A stretch of DNA of 64,000 bases from an uncultured Desulfobulbaceae bacterium (GCA_947259115.1 CAMYKS010000010.1:135336-199335), one strand, 5' to 3'; shown: positions 1 through 9,842, counted from the first letter of the stretch. The notes: generated by a model from the sequence alone, not told the origin. Translations and numbers: made by a program.

Positions 1-467
1 TAATCTTTAGGCGCTCTTTTCCTGTATTGCTGCAGCATCTAAGTTTTCTCTTTTTCCCCGATATAAAACCTAATTTTCAGTTCATTGGATTACATCGACC
101 TCTTGCCTTTATGTGTCTTCCAGTTTTCACGATTCCCTCTAGATTTCATAGTTGATCCCTAATAAAATCAAATCCTACTTCCCTTTTCTGCTCAAAATTT
201 TTATTAACCTTACTCGTTTGATCTATGCTGCTCTGCCAGGAGAAATCAGAACCTTATCTTCCGCCCCGCAAGATTTTCTAAAATCTATTTTTTCACGAAT
301 TATTTTTGGCGAGGACAAATTGAATTGTGACAATGTCACAGACGGTTGTGAACTTAAGTCTTATGCTGAGAATAATTCTCAAAAAATGCTACTGAAGGGG
401 ATACTGGAGTGAAAGGTAGTTCCATGTATTCTTAAGAGTAAAAATGAAAATCAATGGAGGTCTGGAT

Positions 468-992
468 ATGAAAAACCTAGCGTACATTTTCATGATTTTT
501 GGTGCAGTTTTTCTACCTTTAACTGCTGCAGCAGATGAACCCAATGAGTATATGGTTAATCTCGAGTCATTGAATGACTCCGGGGTTACGGGTACCGCCT
601 GGATTACAGTGACTGACGGCAAGTATCTTACTGTTGAGATTGAAGCAACAGGCTTTGAAGCTGGCAAACTGCATCCACAGCACATCCATGGTCTGCAAAA
701 ACCGCCGGCAAAAAATTCAACCTGCCCGACCCCTGAAGCAGATGCTGATGGCGATGGCATTGTGAGTGTTGGGGAAGGACTGCCATACTACGGTCCCATT
801 ATCCTGCCTCTTATGCCATTCGACCTGGTCGAGGATGATGGCAGCCTGAGCTATTATGCAACATTTACAATCCGTCCCAATGAGTTCCAGCCTCTGCACA
901 AGAGGACAGTAGTGCTGCATGGCTTGACAATAGATGGGACATATGTTCCAAGCACGCCGGTCGCTTGTGGTGAGATATTTGAAGTAGAATAA
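468..992 (+). CDS. Secreted CHRD / Cu-Zn SOD-like domain protein
   Basis: Signal peptide MKNLAYIFMIFGAVFLPLTAAA; GGAGG 8-9 nt upstream of the ATG at 468 (ORF track start 444 is less likely); HPQHIHG and VVLHGL motifs resemble CHRD-type proteins. Confidence 0.6.
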   Translation: MKNLAYIFMIFGAVFLPLTAAADEPNEYMVNLESLNDSGVTGTAWITVTDGKYLTVEIEATGFEAGKLHPQHIHGLQKPPAKNSTCPTPEADADGDGIVSVGEGLPYYGPIILPLMPFDLVEDDGSLSYYATFTIRPNEFQPLHKRTVVLHGLTIDGTYVPSTPVACGEIFEVE

Positions 993-1228
993 AAAATGCC
1001 CCGCTCCAGCTGCTCCCGCCTTGCAGCATAAGATACAGGTGGGTTCAGCTGGGCCTCCGCCTATGTGGTGAGTCGAGAATGTGGGTAATTGCAGTGATAT
1101 ATTCTTCCCAAGTTGATAGCATTCTGCTGGAATGAATAATTCATATTATGATCTTTTCATTGGTGTAAATTTACACGAATACAAACATCTTTTATTTTAA
1201 AATTAAGACGCTTTAAGAGGAGAGCGGA

Positions 1229-1381
1229 ATGGGTTACTCTTCAACGTTTGCTGTGGTCCGACCCGATACCGGCATACTCACATACACTCAGTCTATACCC
1301 GGCGTAAAAATAGTTGAGATTGAGAATGTCACCAATTACAATCAAATAAAAATTTACAGGTACAATCGAATATATATCTGA
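1229..1381 (+). CDS. Possible 50-aa small ORF immediately upstream of the 1393 gene
   Basis: ATG at 1229 preceded by AAGAGGAGAGCGGA; reads MGYSSTFAVVRPDTGILTYTQSIPGVKIVEIENVTNYNQIKIYRYNRIYI then TGA, which abuts the SD of the next gene; below the ORF track length cutoff. Confidence 0.35.
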   Translation: MGYSSTFAVVRPDTGILTYTQSIPGVKIVEIENVTNYNQIKIYRYNRIYI

Positions 1382-1392
1382 GGGAGGTTCAC

Positions 1393-3066
1393 ATGAAAGC
1401 CTTACAACAAGCTTGGTTCACCTTTGCCGTTGGTCTTTGCTTTTTACTGCCGGGGTTCGCGTCAGCACAAGTGCCCACATACGGTGTTGAGTACATGGGG
1501 CCGGGCTACGGCACCATGAATAACGCAGGGGTCGTTATCGGCAACGAAAGCGCCGTGTATCCAGGCACACCCTGGGTTAATGACGGCACAGGGCTTCAGT
1601 ACCTGCCGCTCCCTGTGATTGCAGTTGCGGGAAGTGTTGCAGACATCAACGATGCAGGTGTCATTGTTGGAGCAATAGATACCGATGATGACTTCATAAA
1701 TGATATCCCGGTAAAATGGACTCCAAACGGACAAGGAGGATATGTCGTTGAGCTGCTGCCACTTGCCGGATCCGCCCTCAGGGGGCATGCGGTCGCGATC
1801 AATAACAATGGTGTGATCCTCGCGTCGGGACTTGCTATCGGTTCTTTGCCTACGTACACAGCATACGTCATCGATGGTGAGACCATTACACATGTGGGTC
1901 TATCGAATCCGATGGATATCAATGACAACGGGATTATTCTGACAAACAATCAGCTCTATGATTACTATAGTGCAACATCTTTAGGATTCGATTCGTTGCC
2001 GGCTGGTATGCCTCAGGGCTATCTCTATCCCGCATCGATCAATAATTTTGATGAAGTCATCGTTAATATCCTGACCACGATTATCGGTTATACGCGATAC
2101 CATGCAATTGGAATCTACACCGTCGGTGTCGGATGGGATCTCTTCATGGATGTACAAACGATATATTCAGCAGGAAGCATTAACGATAATGGAGATGTAA
2201 CCCTGCATCACGTAAATTCGGGGTGTGGACTCGTCTACCTTAATGAACTGGGATACTACTGTCCGGCATCGTTGCTTGACGACGGTTCGTTTGACTGGGC
2301 TGTCAGCGGCGCGTCAGTCATTGCAAATGACAGAACTATACTCGCGCGCGGTGGCAATAGCGGTACATCGCAGTATGGACTGGTTCGACTGACGGCGATG
2401 GGTGATCTGTCGGCACCTGATGCACCGTTCAATCTTGTTGCAACTCCCCATGAGCCGACGTGGCAACAACCATTCAACACGATCGATCTCTCATGGGATC
2501 CTGCGGACACACGTACGAAGAGTTACATTCTGGAGCGGAAAGGACCGGCTGACTTTGATTTCGTAGAGCTTAAGACACTGACAAACGACTTTTATCGTGA
2601 TGGAGATATCTTTGGTGGCGAAATATATGACTATCGTGTCATTGCGGTTGGACTCGCCGGAAATTCAGTGCCATCTGCGGTAGCTTCTGCTGTTGCACCG
2701 ATGCTTGCGGACAGTGAGGCACCTAATGTTGAAATTGTAGCACCACTTGACGGGGATAGAGTCTCGGGAGTGGTTCAAGTGGAAGTTGCTGCCTCGGACA
2801 ACGTCGCAATCTGGTATATTATAGTTACCGCCAGCGGCATGGATTGCCGGACTTATAATCAGGAAACAGCAAACTGCACGTGGAACACAAAAGATCTTCC
2901 GGCCGGAGACTATACCATAAATGCACTTGCAGTAGATACGCTTAGCAACTATACAAACACCTCCGTTACCGTTACTGTTGAGGAAACGGTCAAGGGTGGA
3001 GGGAAGGACAAATCCGATAACGGAAACGATGGTGCAGGAAACGGTAAAGGGAAAAGAAACAAGTAA
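1393..3066 (+). CDS. Secreted protein with HAF-like (DINDAGVIVG) repeats, FN3-like and Ig-like regions and a Gly/Lys-rich tail
   Basis: Signal peptide; repeated I-N-(D/N)-(A/N)-G-V-I motifs; SWDPADTRTKSYILERK FN3-like; PLDGDRVSGVVQVEVAASDNVAI Ig-like; SD GGGAGG. Confidence 0.7.
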   Translation: MKALQQAWFTFAVGLCFLLPGFASAQVPTYGVEYMGPGYGTMNNAGVVIGNESAVYPGTPWVNDGTGLQYLPLPVIAVAGSVADINDAGVIVGAIDTDDDFINDIPVKWTPNGQGGYVVELLPLAGSALRGHAVAINNNGVILASGLAIGSLPTYTAYVIDGETITHVGLSNPMDINDNGIILTNNQLYDYYSATSLGFDSLPAGMPQGYLYPASINNFDEVIVNILTTIIGYTRYHAIGIYTVGVGWDLFMDVQTIYSAGSINDNGDVTLHHVNSGCGLVYLNELGYYCPASLLDDGSFDWAVSGASVIANDRTILARGGNSGTSQYGLVRLTAMGDLSAPDAPFNLVATPHEPTWQQPFNTIDLSWDPADTRTKSYILERKGPADFDFVELKTLTNDFYRDGDIFGGEIYDYRVIAVGLAGNSVPSAVASAVAPMLADSEAPNVEIVAPLDGDRVSGVVQVEVAASDNVAIWYIIVTASGMDCRTYNQETANCTWNTKDLPAGDYTINALAVDTLSNYTNTSVTVTVEETVKGGGKDKSDNGNDGAGNGKGKRNK

Positions 3067-3151
3067 ATCATGCATCTATTCATAATTATGATGATGGACC
3101 TCGTGTAGCATTCTTAAATTGTTAAGATATACACTTGAAAATGGACACAAT

Positions 3152-3189
3152 AAAAGGCCCCTCCTAAAGACATCGGGAAGGGCCTTTTT
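3152..3189. terminator. Intrinsic terminator (probably bidirectional)
   Basis: AAAAGGCCCctcctaaagacatcgggaaGGGCCTTTTT stem with T/A runs. Confidence 0.7.
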
Positions 3190-3216
3190 CAATGTGCACT
3201 GATACTACCAGTATTA

Positions 3217-3562
3217 TTATCGCGTCTCTGTGCCTTCATCTCTCATATGTTTTTTTACTGCCTCGATAGGAACTTCTTCTCTAAGGAAGATACCTGCGGC
3301 TAGGGCCGCTTCCACATCGGTCTTTTCAAACACCTCAGTGAAGTGTTCAACCTTTCCGGCACCACCTGAAGCAATGATCGGGATGGAAACACGTTTGCTG
3401 ATGTGTTTCACAAGTTCAATATCAAAACCACTATTGGTAACGTCCTTATCAATAAAGTTCAGCAGGATCTCTCCGGCACCCAGCTTCTCACAAATCTGTA
3501 CCAGCTGCTTGGCGTCGACGCTTCGTCCCTCGCGTCCGCCCTTGACGGTGCACTGATACCAG
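3217..3562 (-). pseudogene. hisF: hisF 3'-terminal fragment (imidazole glycerol phosphate synthase cyclase subunit)
   Basis: Minus strand reads NCWYQCTVKGGREGRSVDAKQLVQICEKLGAGEILLNFIDKDVTNSGFDIELVKHISKRVSIPIIASGGAGKVEHFTEVFEKTDVEAALAAGIFLREEVPIEAVKKHMRDEGTETR, matching the HisF C-terminal half; no N-terminal half upstream. Confidence 0.85.
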
Positions 3563-3926
3563 CAGTTTTTGGAATGAGAAAAGGAAAGATGATTGTTTCT
3601 AATAAGTTACCTGATTTCTCTTAGGTGGTTTTGAACGTCACCCATCGAGGTCCCAACTGCAGAAGGTAAGTAAAGATATTTTTATCCTATTTAAAATTCT
3701 TTAACTCGGTTGGGATTGAAAATTTGACCCACCAGATACCCAGCTGGGGTGTATTAGAGCAAAGGGTATTGATGCTCAATTTATCAACTAGAAATATTGA
3801 TTGCCGTTGAATCAGATGCCACATTGTGGTATATTTTTAGCCAAACTTAATAAAAATAAAATACAAAAAATTACCAGTAAAGAATATCCCTTTGCACATG
3901 TTTCAATTTTATGAATGTAGAATGAA

Positions 3927-5075
3927 ATGGTTAAAAACAATTTTCTAAGAAAAATTCTTTTTGCATCTTTGGCAATTATTATAATACTGCCGACATATGA
4001 TGTTCTCGTAGCTTATCCTTCATTTGTAAACGCCTTAAAAGAAGATGCAAAAGATGATTCAGTACGTATCGCAACTCTCTTGATTTCCCTGCTTGACCTA
4101 AAAAATGAAAAATTTGATAAGCAATCTCTCCAGGCAAAACAAGATACTATTCAGGCCATAAAAAAAGAATTGAATTTATATAAAATAAAAGCTTTTTCCC
4201 ATGCTGGAGAAAATCTCTTCTCAACGGATCCCGACGATTTAAATCACGTTTATAACAGCAAGGATTTTTTTGAAACCATAGCCACAGGTAACGTATATGT
4301 TGTCTATAAGCGTAAAGGGTCGAAATCTCTTGAGAATAAAGTGATTTATGCCGATGTTGTCGAGACGTATGTGCCAATAATGGATGGTGAGAAACTCCTG
4401 GGTGCCTTTGAAATATATTATGATATTACAAGCAGAAAGGCGCGTCATAATATTCTTAGAAATAAGGCCATCATTTTATTACTTGCAACTGCTTTTGGTC
4501 TTTTTGTTTTAGTTTTGACCACCTCATTCAGAGCCAAAAAATATATGTTGGATCGTGACAAAGTAGAAAATGAGCTACGGGAAATTTCTTTGACCGATTA
4601 GCTGACCGGGCTTTACAACAGACGTGGTTTCAGTACGTTGGCTGAGCAACAGCTGAAAAATGCCAGACGGGAGAAGAAAAAACTGCTGTTTCTGGCTGCT
4701 GACCTGGATAATCTTAAAAAGATCAATGATAATTTTGGTCATCCTGAAGGGGATGCAGTGTTAGCAAATGCTGCAGCTATCTTGAAAAATAGCTGTAGGG
4801 AATCTGATATCGTTGCTAGGCTTGGTGGGGACGAGTTTACTATTCTGACTATGGAGTCACCTGACATGAACTCTGATATTTTAGCCACCCGCATAAAAGC
4901 AAGCATCGAAGAGTTTAACTCCGAAGCATACAAACCTTACAAACTTTCCATTAGTACTGGAATAGTTCTCTACGACCCTGAACATCACCAGAGTATTGAG
5001 GAGCTTTTTTTTACTGCTGACAAGTTGATGTATGATCAGAAAAAAAGTAATTCCAGGGATACCATAATTAATTAG
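3927..5075 (+). pseudogene. Membrane sensor diguanylate cyclase interrupted by one in-frame TAG
   Basis: ORFs 3927-4601 and 4638-5075 are in the same frame (711 nt = 237 codons apart); junction reads SLTD*LTGLYNRRGF, the start of a GGDEF domain; RLGGDEF intact downstream. Confidence 0.8.
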
Positions 5076-5164
5076 ACAAAAGCCCTACTCAGGAAGGGCC
5101 TTAAGAAGGCCGCTCCCAGGTCATCGCGAAGAACCTTTTTGTATGCACTCTGATAGTGCCACTA

Positions 5165-5245
5165 TTTATCGCCTCTCGATAACTTTCTCCCTCATGTGAT
5201 CCTTCACCGCCACAATTGGAACCTCTTCCCTGTGTTTTTGAAATG
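5165..5245 (-). pseudogene. Second, shorter hisF 3'-end relic
   Basis: Minus strand reads HREEVPIVAVKDHMREKVIERR then stop, aligning with LREEVPIEAVKKHMRDEGTETR of the 3217 relic; flanking terminator-like DNA is also similar. Confidence 0.7.
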
Positions 5246-5629
5246 AAGGGGGGCAGGCTGACATTCTGACTTTCTCAATACCATAAGCCTGGATACCTAT
5301 ATTGATTCTTCCCCTTGATGAATGCGATTATTATTGCCAGTATGAAGGGAAAGCTGAAACTATTGAGATCAAATGCTAGATGGTGGCAAGATAGTTACAC
5401 TATACTTCCCTTCTTTGAATCACCACATTGTGGTACTTTTTAATTGATTTTTTGTCTCCATTCTTTATATTTAAATTCTAACATACAATTTAACCTCTCT
5501 TCGGGATTCAAGGAGTATATAACCATGGAAGAGGTTACTCAAAAATGCATATTTAAAGTCTCCGGGAGTAAATTTCTCAATCGGAGGCTTTTGTCTTTCT
5601 GATAATTGATCAAAAAGGGATGAAGAAAA

Positions 5630-5956
5630 ATGAAAGCAGCATTGTTAATTTTATTAATCATCTTAATGGTTTCCTTCCATGGCGTCACAAGTGCCCAGGC
5701 AGAACCTAGTTGGTTCCCTTTTCAGTATCCGTGCGATACAGAATGGATCGAGGGAGAAAGGTATTATTGTGAAACCATGTATAGTGAAACTGATCTTTTA
5801 TCTGCTGAAGAAGGCGAAAGGTTAAGATATAAAGACAGGCGGTTTTGCAGAATGGAAGGCGGGGCATTTACTGCGATCTTGAGGGGCGGAGATCGAGGCT
5901 ACCTGGCTGATGATGGTGATTATGAGACTATTCATGAATACGGGATTAGTATTTAA
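5630..5956 (+). CDS. Hypothetical secreted protein
   Basis: N-terminal signal peptide MKAALLILLIILMVSFHGVTSAQA; RBS-like GGGATGAAGAAAA. Confidence 0.5.
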   Translation: MKAALLILLIILMVSFHGVTSAQAEPSWFPFQYPCDTEWIEGERYYCETMYSETDLLSAEEGERLRYKDRRFCRMEGGAFTAILRGGDRGYLADDGDYETIHEYGISI

Positions 5957-6130
5957 AAAAACTTGCGACTGTCTTTCCCAAAGCGGATACAAATATCAGT
6001 ACTCTTACTGCTGTCAAAAACTGTACATAACATTCTGTGTGTTTCAATTACCGACTTGTTATGGATGCTATCTACATGAAAAATATTGATATTTTCAAAA
6101 GCTGCTATTGCAATGATACATCCGAAAAAC

Positions 6131-6172
6131 AAAGCCGGAATAGAGAACTCAAAATCTCGATCCGGCTTTTTT
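6131..6172 (+). terminator. Intrinsic terminator
   Basis: AAGCCGGA...TCCGGCTTTTTT stem-loop with T run. Confidence 0.7.
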
Positions 6173-6469
6173 GATCTTCTCTACTCTGAATTTTCAATGA
6201 CATCATTTTTCATCATATTACTATAGCCATCATACACCTGGTAGTTCCTTGGTAAGGTTGAAGATTTACTCTTTTGGCAAGACATCTGGACTTTACTATC
6301 ACCTTATCCAACTACCACTATGTGGTTTTATGGTTGACACTTTATCCCTTATTTAATATTCATTTATTTATATTCATTTCCATAGGGTTTGAGAGACATT
6401 TTGTGTTTTATAAACTTCTGCGTTGGAATGCTCCAATGGAAGAGTTTATTCTAACTAATTCCCATAAGA

Positions 6470-6520
6470 GGCCTTCATTGAGATTGCTTAATCTCCCTGG
6501 AGGCCTTTGCTTTTTTTGTA
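6470..6520 (+). terminator. Terminator-like hairpin
   Basis: AGGCCT...GAGATT...AATCTC...AGGCCT followed by TTGCTTTTTTT. Confidence 0.55.
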
Positions 6521-6720
6521 GTCGGCTATAAAAATTAGTGAAGGTAAAAGGAATGGGGAGACTATTTATAGGCCTGAAAGTATTAACTGGTTGAGATCAA
6601 AAATCTATCTTGTCAGGAATCAGGGAGTTTGGTATGGATGCCCCGAATTTTGGCGAGGGCGGAAAAAGCAATTACTTATCACCAATTGCTTCACCGCTAA
6701 CTTAATCAAGGGGGAAGTTC

Positions 6721-8196
6721 ATGGATCAAGGAATCTTTTTTTCAGCTGGAAAGATGAGATCGTTATTTCCGATCTTGGTAACCAAAGCGGTGCGCTGCCC
6801 AGGAATTTTTTGTCTGACATTTCTATTCCAAGCAGCCCTGTTTCTCTGGGCGCCTGTCTTGGCAGCGGCAGACATAGAGGGTAGCAGTGACCACCCCATG
6901 TTGACGAGGTTTCCTGAGACGGAAATTGCGGCCTATAGCCATATGCAATTTGAACGGGCGTGGCGGCCTTTGGCGCCCAGCAAAAGAAAGGGTTTTAGTG
7001 ATGGGGAATGGGTTGAAGGTGGATTCACCTGGATCGTTTACAATGCCCCCGCCAACCGTTCGACGCTCGAAATATATCGTAACTACGAAAAGGCCCTTAC
7101 CGAAGCGGGTTTCAAGATTGATTTTAACTGCAAGAAAGAAGAGTGTGGTTATAAATTTATCAATAAGATGCTGGATATCAGCGGCCGCATGGTTGGGGGC
7201 TCCGAGCGGTGGATCCCGGAAACGGGCCGGTTCCTTTCCGCCAGCCTTGCCAGGGAGGAAGGCGAGGTCTGGGTCAACCTATTGATTCACGAATACACTA
7301 GTGAAGGTGAATCTAGAATTCGTCTCGAAATCATAGAACCAGGCGCTCCCCGCAGGCCCGCCGGACTTAAAGGTAAGGAAGTGGGTAACAAATCCGTCAA
7401 GTATGACGAAGCCAGTATCGCAGCCGCAACATGGACCCGAGATGGTTTTGGCGACGTGCTGGAGCTGGAGGGAGAAATCGAATGGAAAGCAATCCGCTAT
7501 GACTCTTCGGTGTCGGCTTACGAGGCATTTGCCAGCAACAGGAATGGCTATGCTGAAAAAGGTTATCGCGTCCTGTTCGAGTGCCACCTTGCATCTTGTG
7601 GAAACAACTTCATTCGCAGGATTGTAAAACTTAACGGTAATGTTATCGGTGGGGGTGAGCAGTGGTCAAAGGAGTCGGGGCACTATTTGCTGGCGAAGTT
7701 TTCATCACCACGAAAACTAGAATATATCAGTTTATTGACTTATCTCCATCCCAAGGGGCACGCAATTTCACGCACTTTGTCCGTCAAACCTCAGGACATT
7801 GAGTTTGACCTTATCTCCGTGACGGGGGAGACAATGGCCAACGAAATCGACAAGTCCGGCAGAGTTGCGGTATACGGGATTTACTTTGACACAGATAGTG
7901 CGAATATCAAACCAGATTCCGCTAAAACCCTGGCCGAAATCGCGCGACTTTTGAAGTTACGTCCTGATTTAACTCTCTACATAGATGGCCACACCGACGA
8001 CCAGGGTTCAGATGACTACAACCTGGATCTGTCGAAAAAAAGGGCGACTGCGGTGGTGGCTGCTTTAGTTGAACACTATGGAGTTGATTCTGGCAGGCTT
8101 GAACCGCGGGGTTTGGGTGAATCGCAACCAGTCGCTGTCAATGATTCGGAGGAAGGGAGGTCCTGGAACAGGCGGGTAGAACTTGTCGCTAGGTAG
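6721..8196 (+). CDS. OmpA-family outer membrane protein with two DUF4892-like repeats
   Basis: C-terminal IYFDTDSANIKPDSAKTLAEIARLL...YIDGHTDDQGSDDYNLDLSKKRA...RRVELV is OmpA/MotB-like; two internally similar N-terminal segments. Confidence 0.8.
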   Translation: MDQGIFFSAGKMRSLFPILVTKAVRCPGIFCLTFLFQAALFLWAPVLAAADIEGSSDHPMLTRFPETEIAAYSHMQFERAWRPLAPSKRKGFSDGEWVEGGFTWIVYNAPANRSTLEIYRNYEKALTEAGFKIDFNCKKEECGYKFINKMLDISGRMVGGSERWIPETGRFLSASLAREEGEVWVNLLIHEYTSEGESRIRLEIIEPGAPRRPAGLKGKEVGNKSVKYDEASIAAATWTRDGFGDVLELEGEIEWKAIRYDSSVSAYEAFASNRNGYAEKGYRVLFECHLASCGNNFIRRIVKLNGNVIGGGEQWSKESGHYLLAKFSSPRKLEYISLLTYLHPKGHAISRTLSVKPQDIEFDLISVTGETMANEIDKSGRVAVYGIYFDTDSANIKPDSAKTLAEIARLLKLRPDLTLYIDGHTDDQGSDDYNLDLSKKRATAVVAALVEHYGVDSGRLEPRGLGESQPVAVNDSEEGRSWNRRVELVAR

Positions 8197-8379
8197 AATA
8201 CGACTGCAAAATGAGCTATTGAAGCTGAGCTGAAATATTGCTAAAGACAATTGATGACTGCTATCCATTAATACTCGTGAACCATTCTTAAAAAGCTACA
8301 ATGCCCAGTGAATATTTTGATTTCTTCATTCAAGAACATACTTAAATCCGCCTTGCTCCATTGGTAATGGACGAAATAG

Positions 8380-8526
8380 CCCGCATTTTTCATGAACAGT
8401 TTTGAAAAATTAGTTTAAGTATCTGTTTTTGTTGTTTAAATTTTATATTTCCAGTCATTGTCCGATTGCAGTTTGTACCAAGCGACTGAATAGATTTTTT
8501 TCAAAACTGTTCATGAAAAATGCGGG
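8380..8526. mobile_element. MITE-like element with perfect 30-bp terminal inverted repeats
   Basis: CCCGCATTTTTCATGAACAGTTTTGAAAAA (8380-8409) is the exact reverse complement of TTTTTCAAAACTGTTCATGAAAAATGCGGG (8497-8526); 87-bp AT-rich core, no ORF. Confidence 0.75.
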
Positions 8527-8541
8527 GTGGACCAGTTCTTT

Positions 8542-9147
8542 TCAAAAAGGTTGTATAATCTCATAGTGAAGCAGCGCTTCTATTGTTTCAGCCAGAGGCA
8601 GGCCGACCACATTGCTGTATGAACCGTTTATTTTTTCAACCAGCGCGCCACCGCGCCCCTGGATACCGTAGGCCCCGGCTTTATCAAGGGGCTCGCCGGT
8701 GGCCACATAGGCATTGGCCGTCTCTTTGCTGAAAGATGTAAAAAACACCTCGGTACCAATGACCCTGCTGACGGATATATTATCATGCTCCCGGAGCAGG
8801 CTGAAGCCGGTATACACCCTATGCATCTGCCCTGAAAGACGCATGAGCACCGCAAGGGCATCTTTTGCATCATTGGGCTTACCGAGGATATCGCCTTCAT
8901 AAACCACAATGGTATCTGCACCAAGTGCCCAGGCTTCCGGGTGTCTATTGGAAATTTCCATGGCTTTTTCAATGGCCAGCCGCTGCACAAACTCCTCTGG
9001 CGATTCACCCGGCTGCTCCGTTTCGTCAACTTCAGCAGGCAGCACCTCAAAATCCAGCCCGAGATCGTGCAGCATCTCCTTTCTTCTCGGTGAAGCAGAT
9101 GCCAGGATCAAGCGCTGATTGGTCCTGAACAAAATTGCCTGGCTCAC
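8542..9147 (-). CDS. maf: Maf family nucleoside triphosphate pyrophosphatase
   Basis: RLILASASPRRKEML, ALGADTIVV, GAYGIQGRGGALVEKINGSYSNVVGLPL. Confidence 0.92.
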   Translation of the reverse strand: MSQAILFRTNQRLILASASPRRKEMLHDLGLDFEVLPAEVDETEQPGESPEEFVQRLAIEKAMEISNRHPEAWALGADTIVVYEGDILGKPNDAKDALAVLMRLSGQMHRVYTGFSLLREHDNISVSRVIGTEVFFTSFSKETANAYVATGEPLDKAGAYGIQGRGGALVEKINGSYSNVVGLPLAETIEALLHYEIIQPF

Positions 9148-9578
9148 TGCTTTGGAAATTTGATCTTTAATGACTGCTTATCACCCTCTCTTTCAACCTT
9201 GACCTTTACATTGACCTCTCCGGAGCGCAGTCCCAGAGAAAAATCCATCTCGCCCTTGTCTTCCTCCATATGCAGGATGGCCCTCATGATTGCAATCACC
9301 TTCTCCAGAACTGCAACATCCGGAACAGGAAGCTTTTCTTTGGAGCCGTTTTTGATTGTGGCCGTCAGTTCCTTACCCTTTTTCTTAAAGGACAGCTTTT
9401 CAGCCTTTTGGGTTATGGCATACATAATTGCCAGGGCAAGGTACTTGATAGCATCCTCTTCAACATCTTTGGAATCAATCCCTGACATACCCTGCATTTT
9501 AGCCAGAAAATCTGTCTCCATGTAACAGTCGCACATCTCCTGCAGCTTCAAGTGATAGTTAAGCGTCATCTTTTCCAT
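9144..9578 (-). CDS. Conserved hypothetical protein, coupled to maf by ATGA overlap
   Basis: Full ORF with GGAGG upstream; overlaps the maf start by 4 nt. Confidence 0.6.
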   Translation of the reverse strand: MEKMTLNYHLKLQEMCDCYMETDFLAKMQGMSGIDSKDVEEDAIKYLALAIMYAITQKAEKLSFKKKGKELTATIKNGSKEKLPVPDVAVLEKVIAIMRAILHMEEDKGEMDFSLGLRSGEVNVKVKVEREGDKQSLKIKFPKQ

Positions 9579-9620
9579 TCCGACCTCCCTGCACTATTTT
9601 TTATATTCTTTATGTAACCA

Positions 9621-9842
9621 TCAATCCTTCTGCGGCCATTCTCTGTCCTGCTGCTCATCTACAGAATAGCAGAAACGATCCCACTCAAATTCCCTGAAGC
9701 TCACCGGGCAGCGCAGCTTCACCTTGCGCTCGCTGACCCCGATCACTTCCCAGTCGCCTCCCCTTGGTCCTCCGTCAATATGTATTTTCTGGCCAACCGC
9801 CATGGGAAATGGTTTGAAGAGAATTACAGAATGTTTTGCCAT
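9621..9842 (-). CDS. Small hypothetical protein
   Basis: 73-aa ORF in the same orientation upstream of the maf pair. Confidence 0.5.
   Translation of the reverse strand: MAKHSVILFKPFPMAVGQKIHIDGGPRGGDWEVIGVSERKVKLRCPVSFREFEWDRFCYSVDEQQDREWPQKD

Noticed and set aside
152-412. 86-aa ORF near the window start
   Set aside because: No RBS or recognisable motif; AT-rich leader-like region with no supporting evidence.
4590-4610. Amber codon as pyrrolysine insertion
   Set aside because: Position is usually Glu in GGDEF proteins, no pyl genes are visible, and the surrounding locus contains other decayed genes; a nonsense mutation is simpler.
6274-6531. 85-aa ORF before the OmpA gene
   Set aside because: Overlaps a terminator-like hairpin and lacks an RBS; probably spurious.
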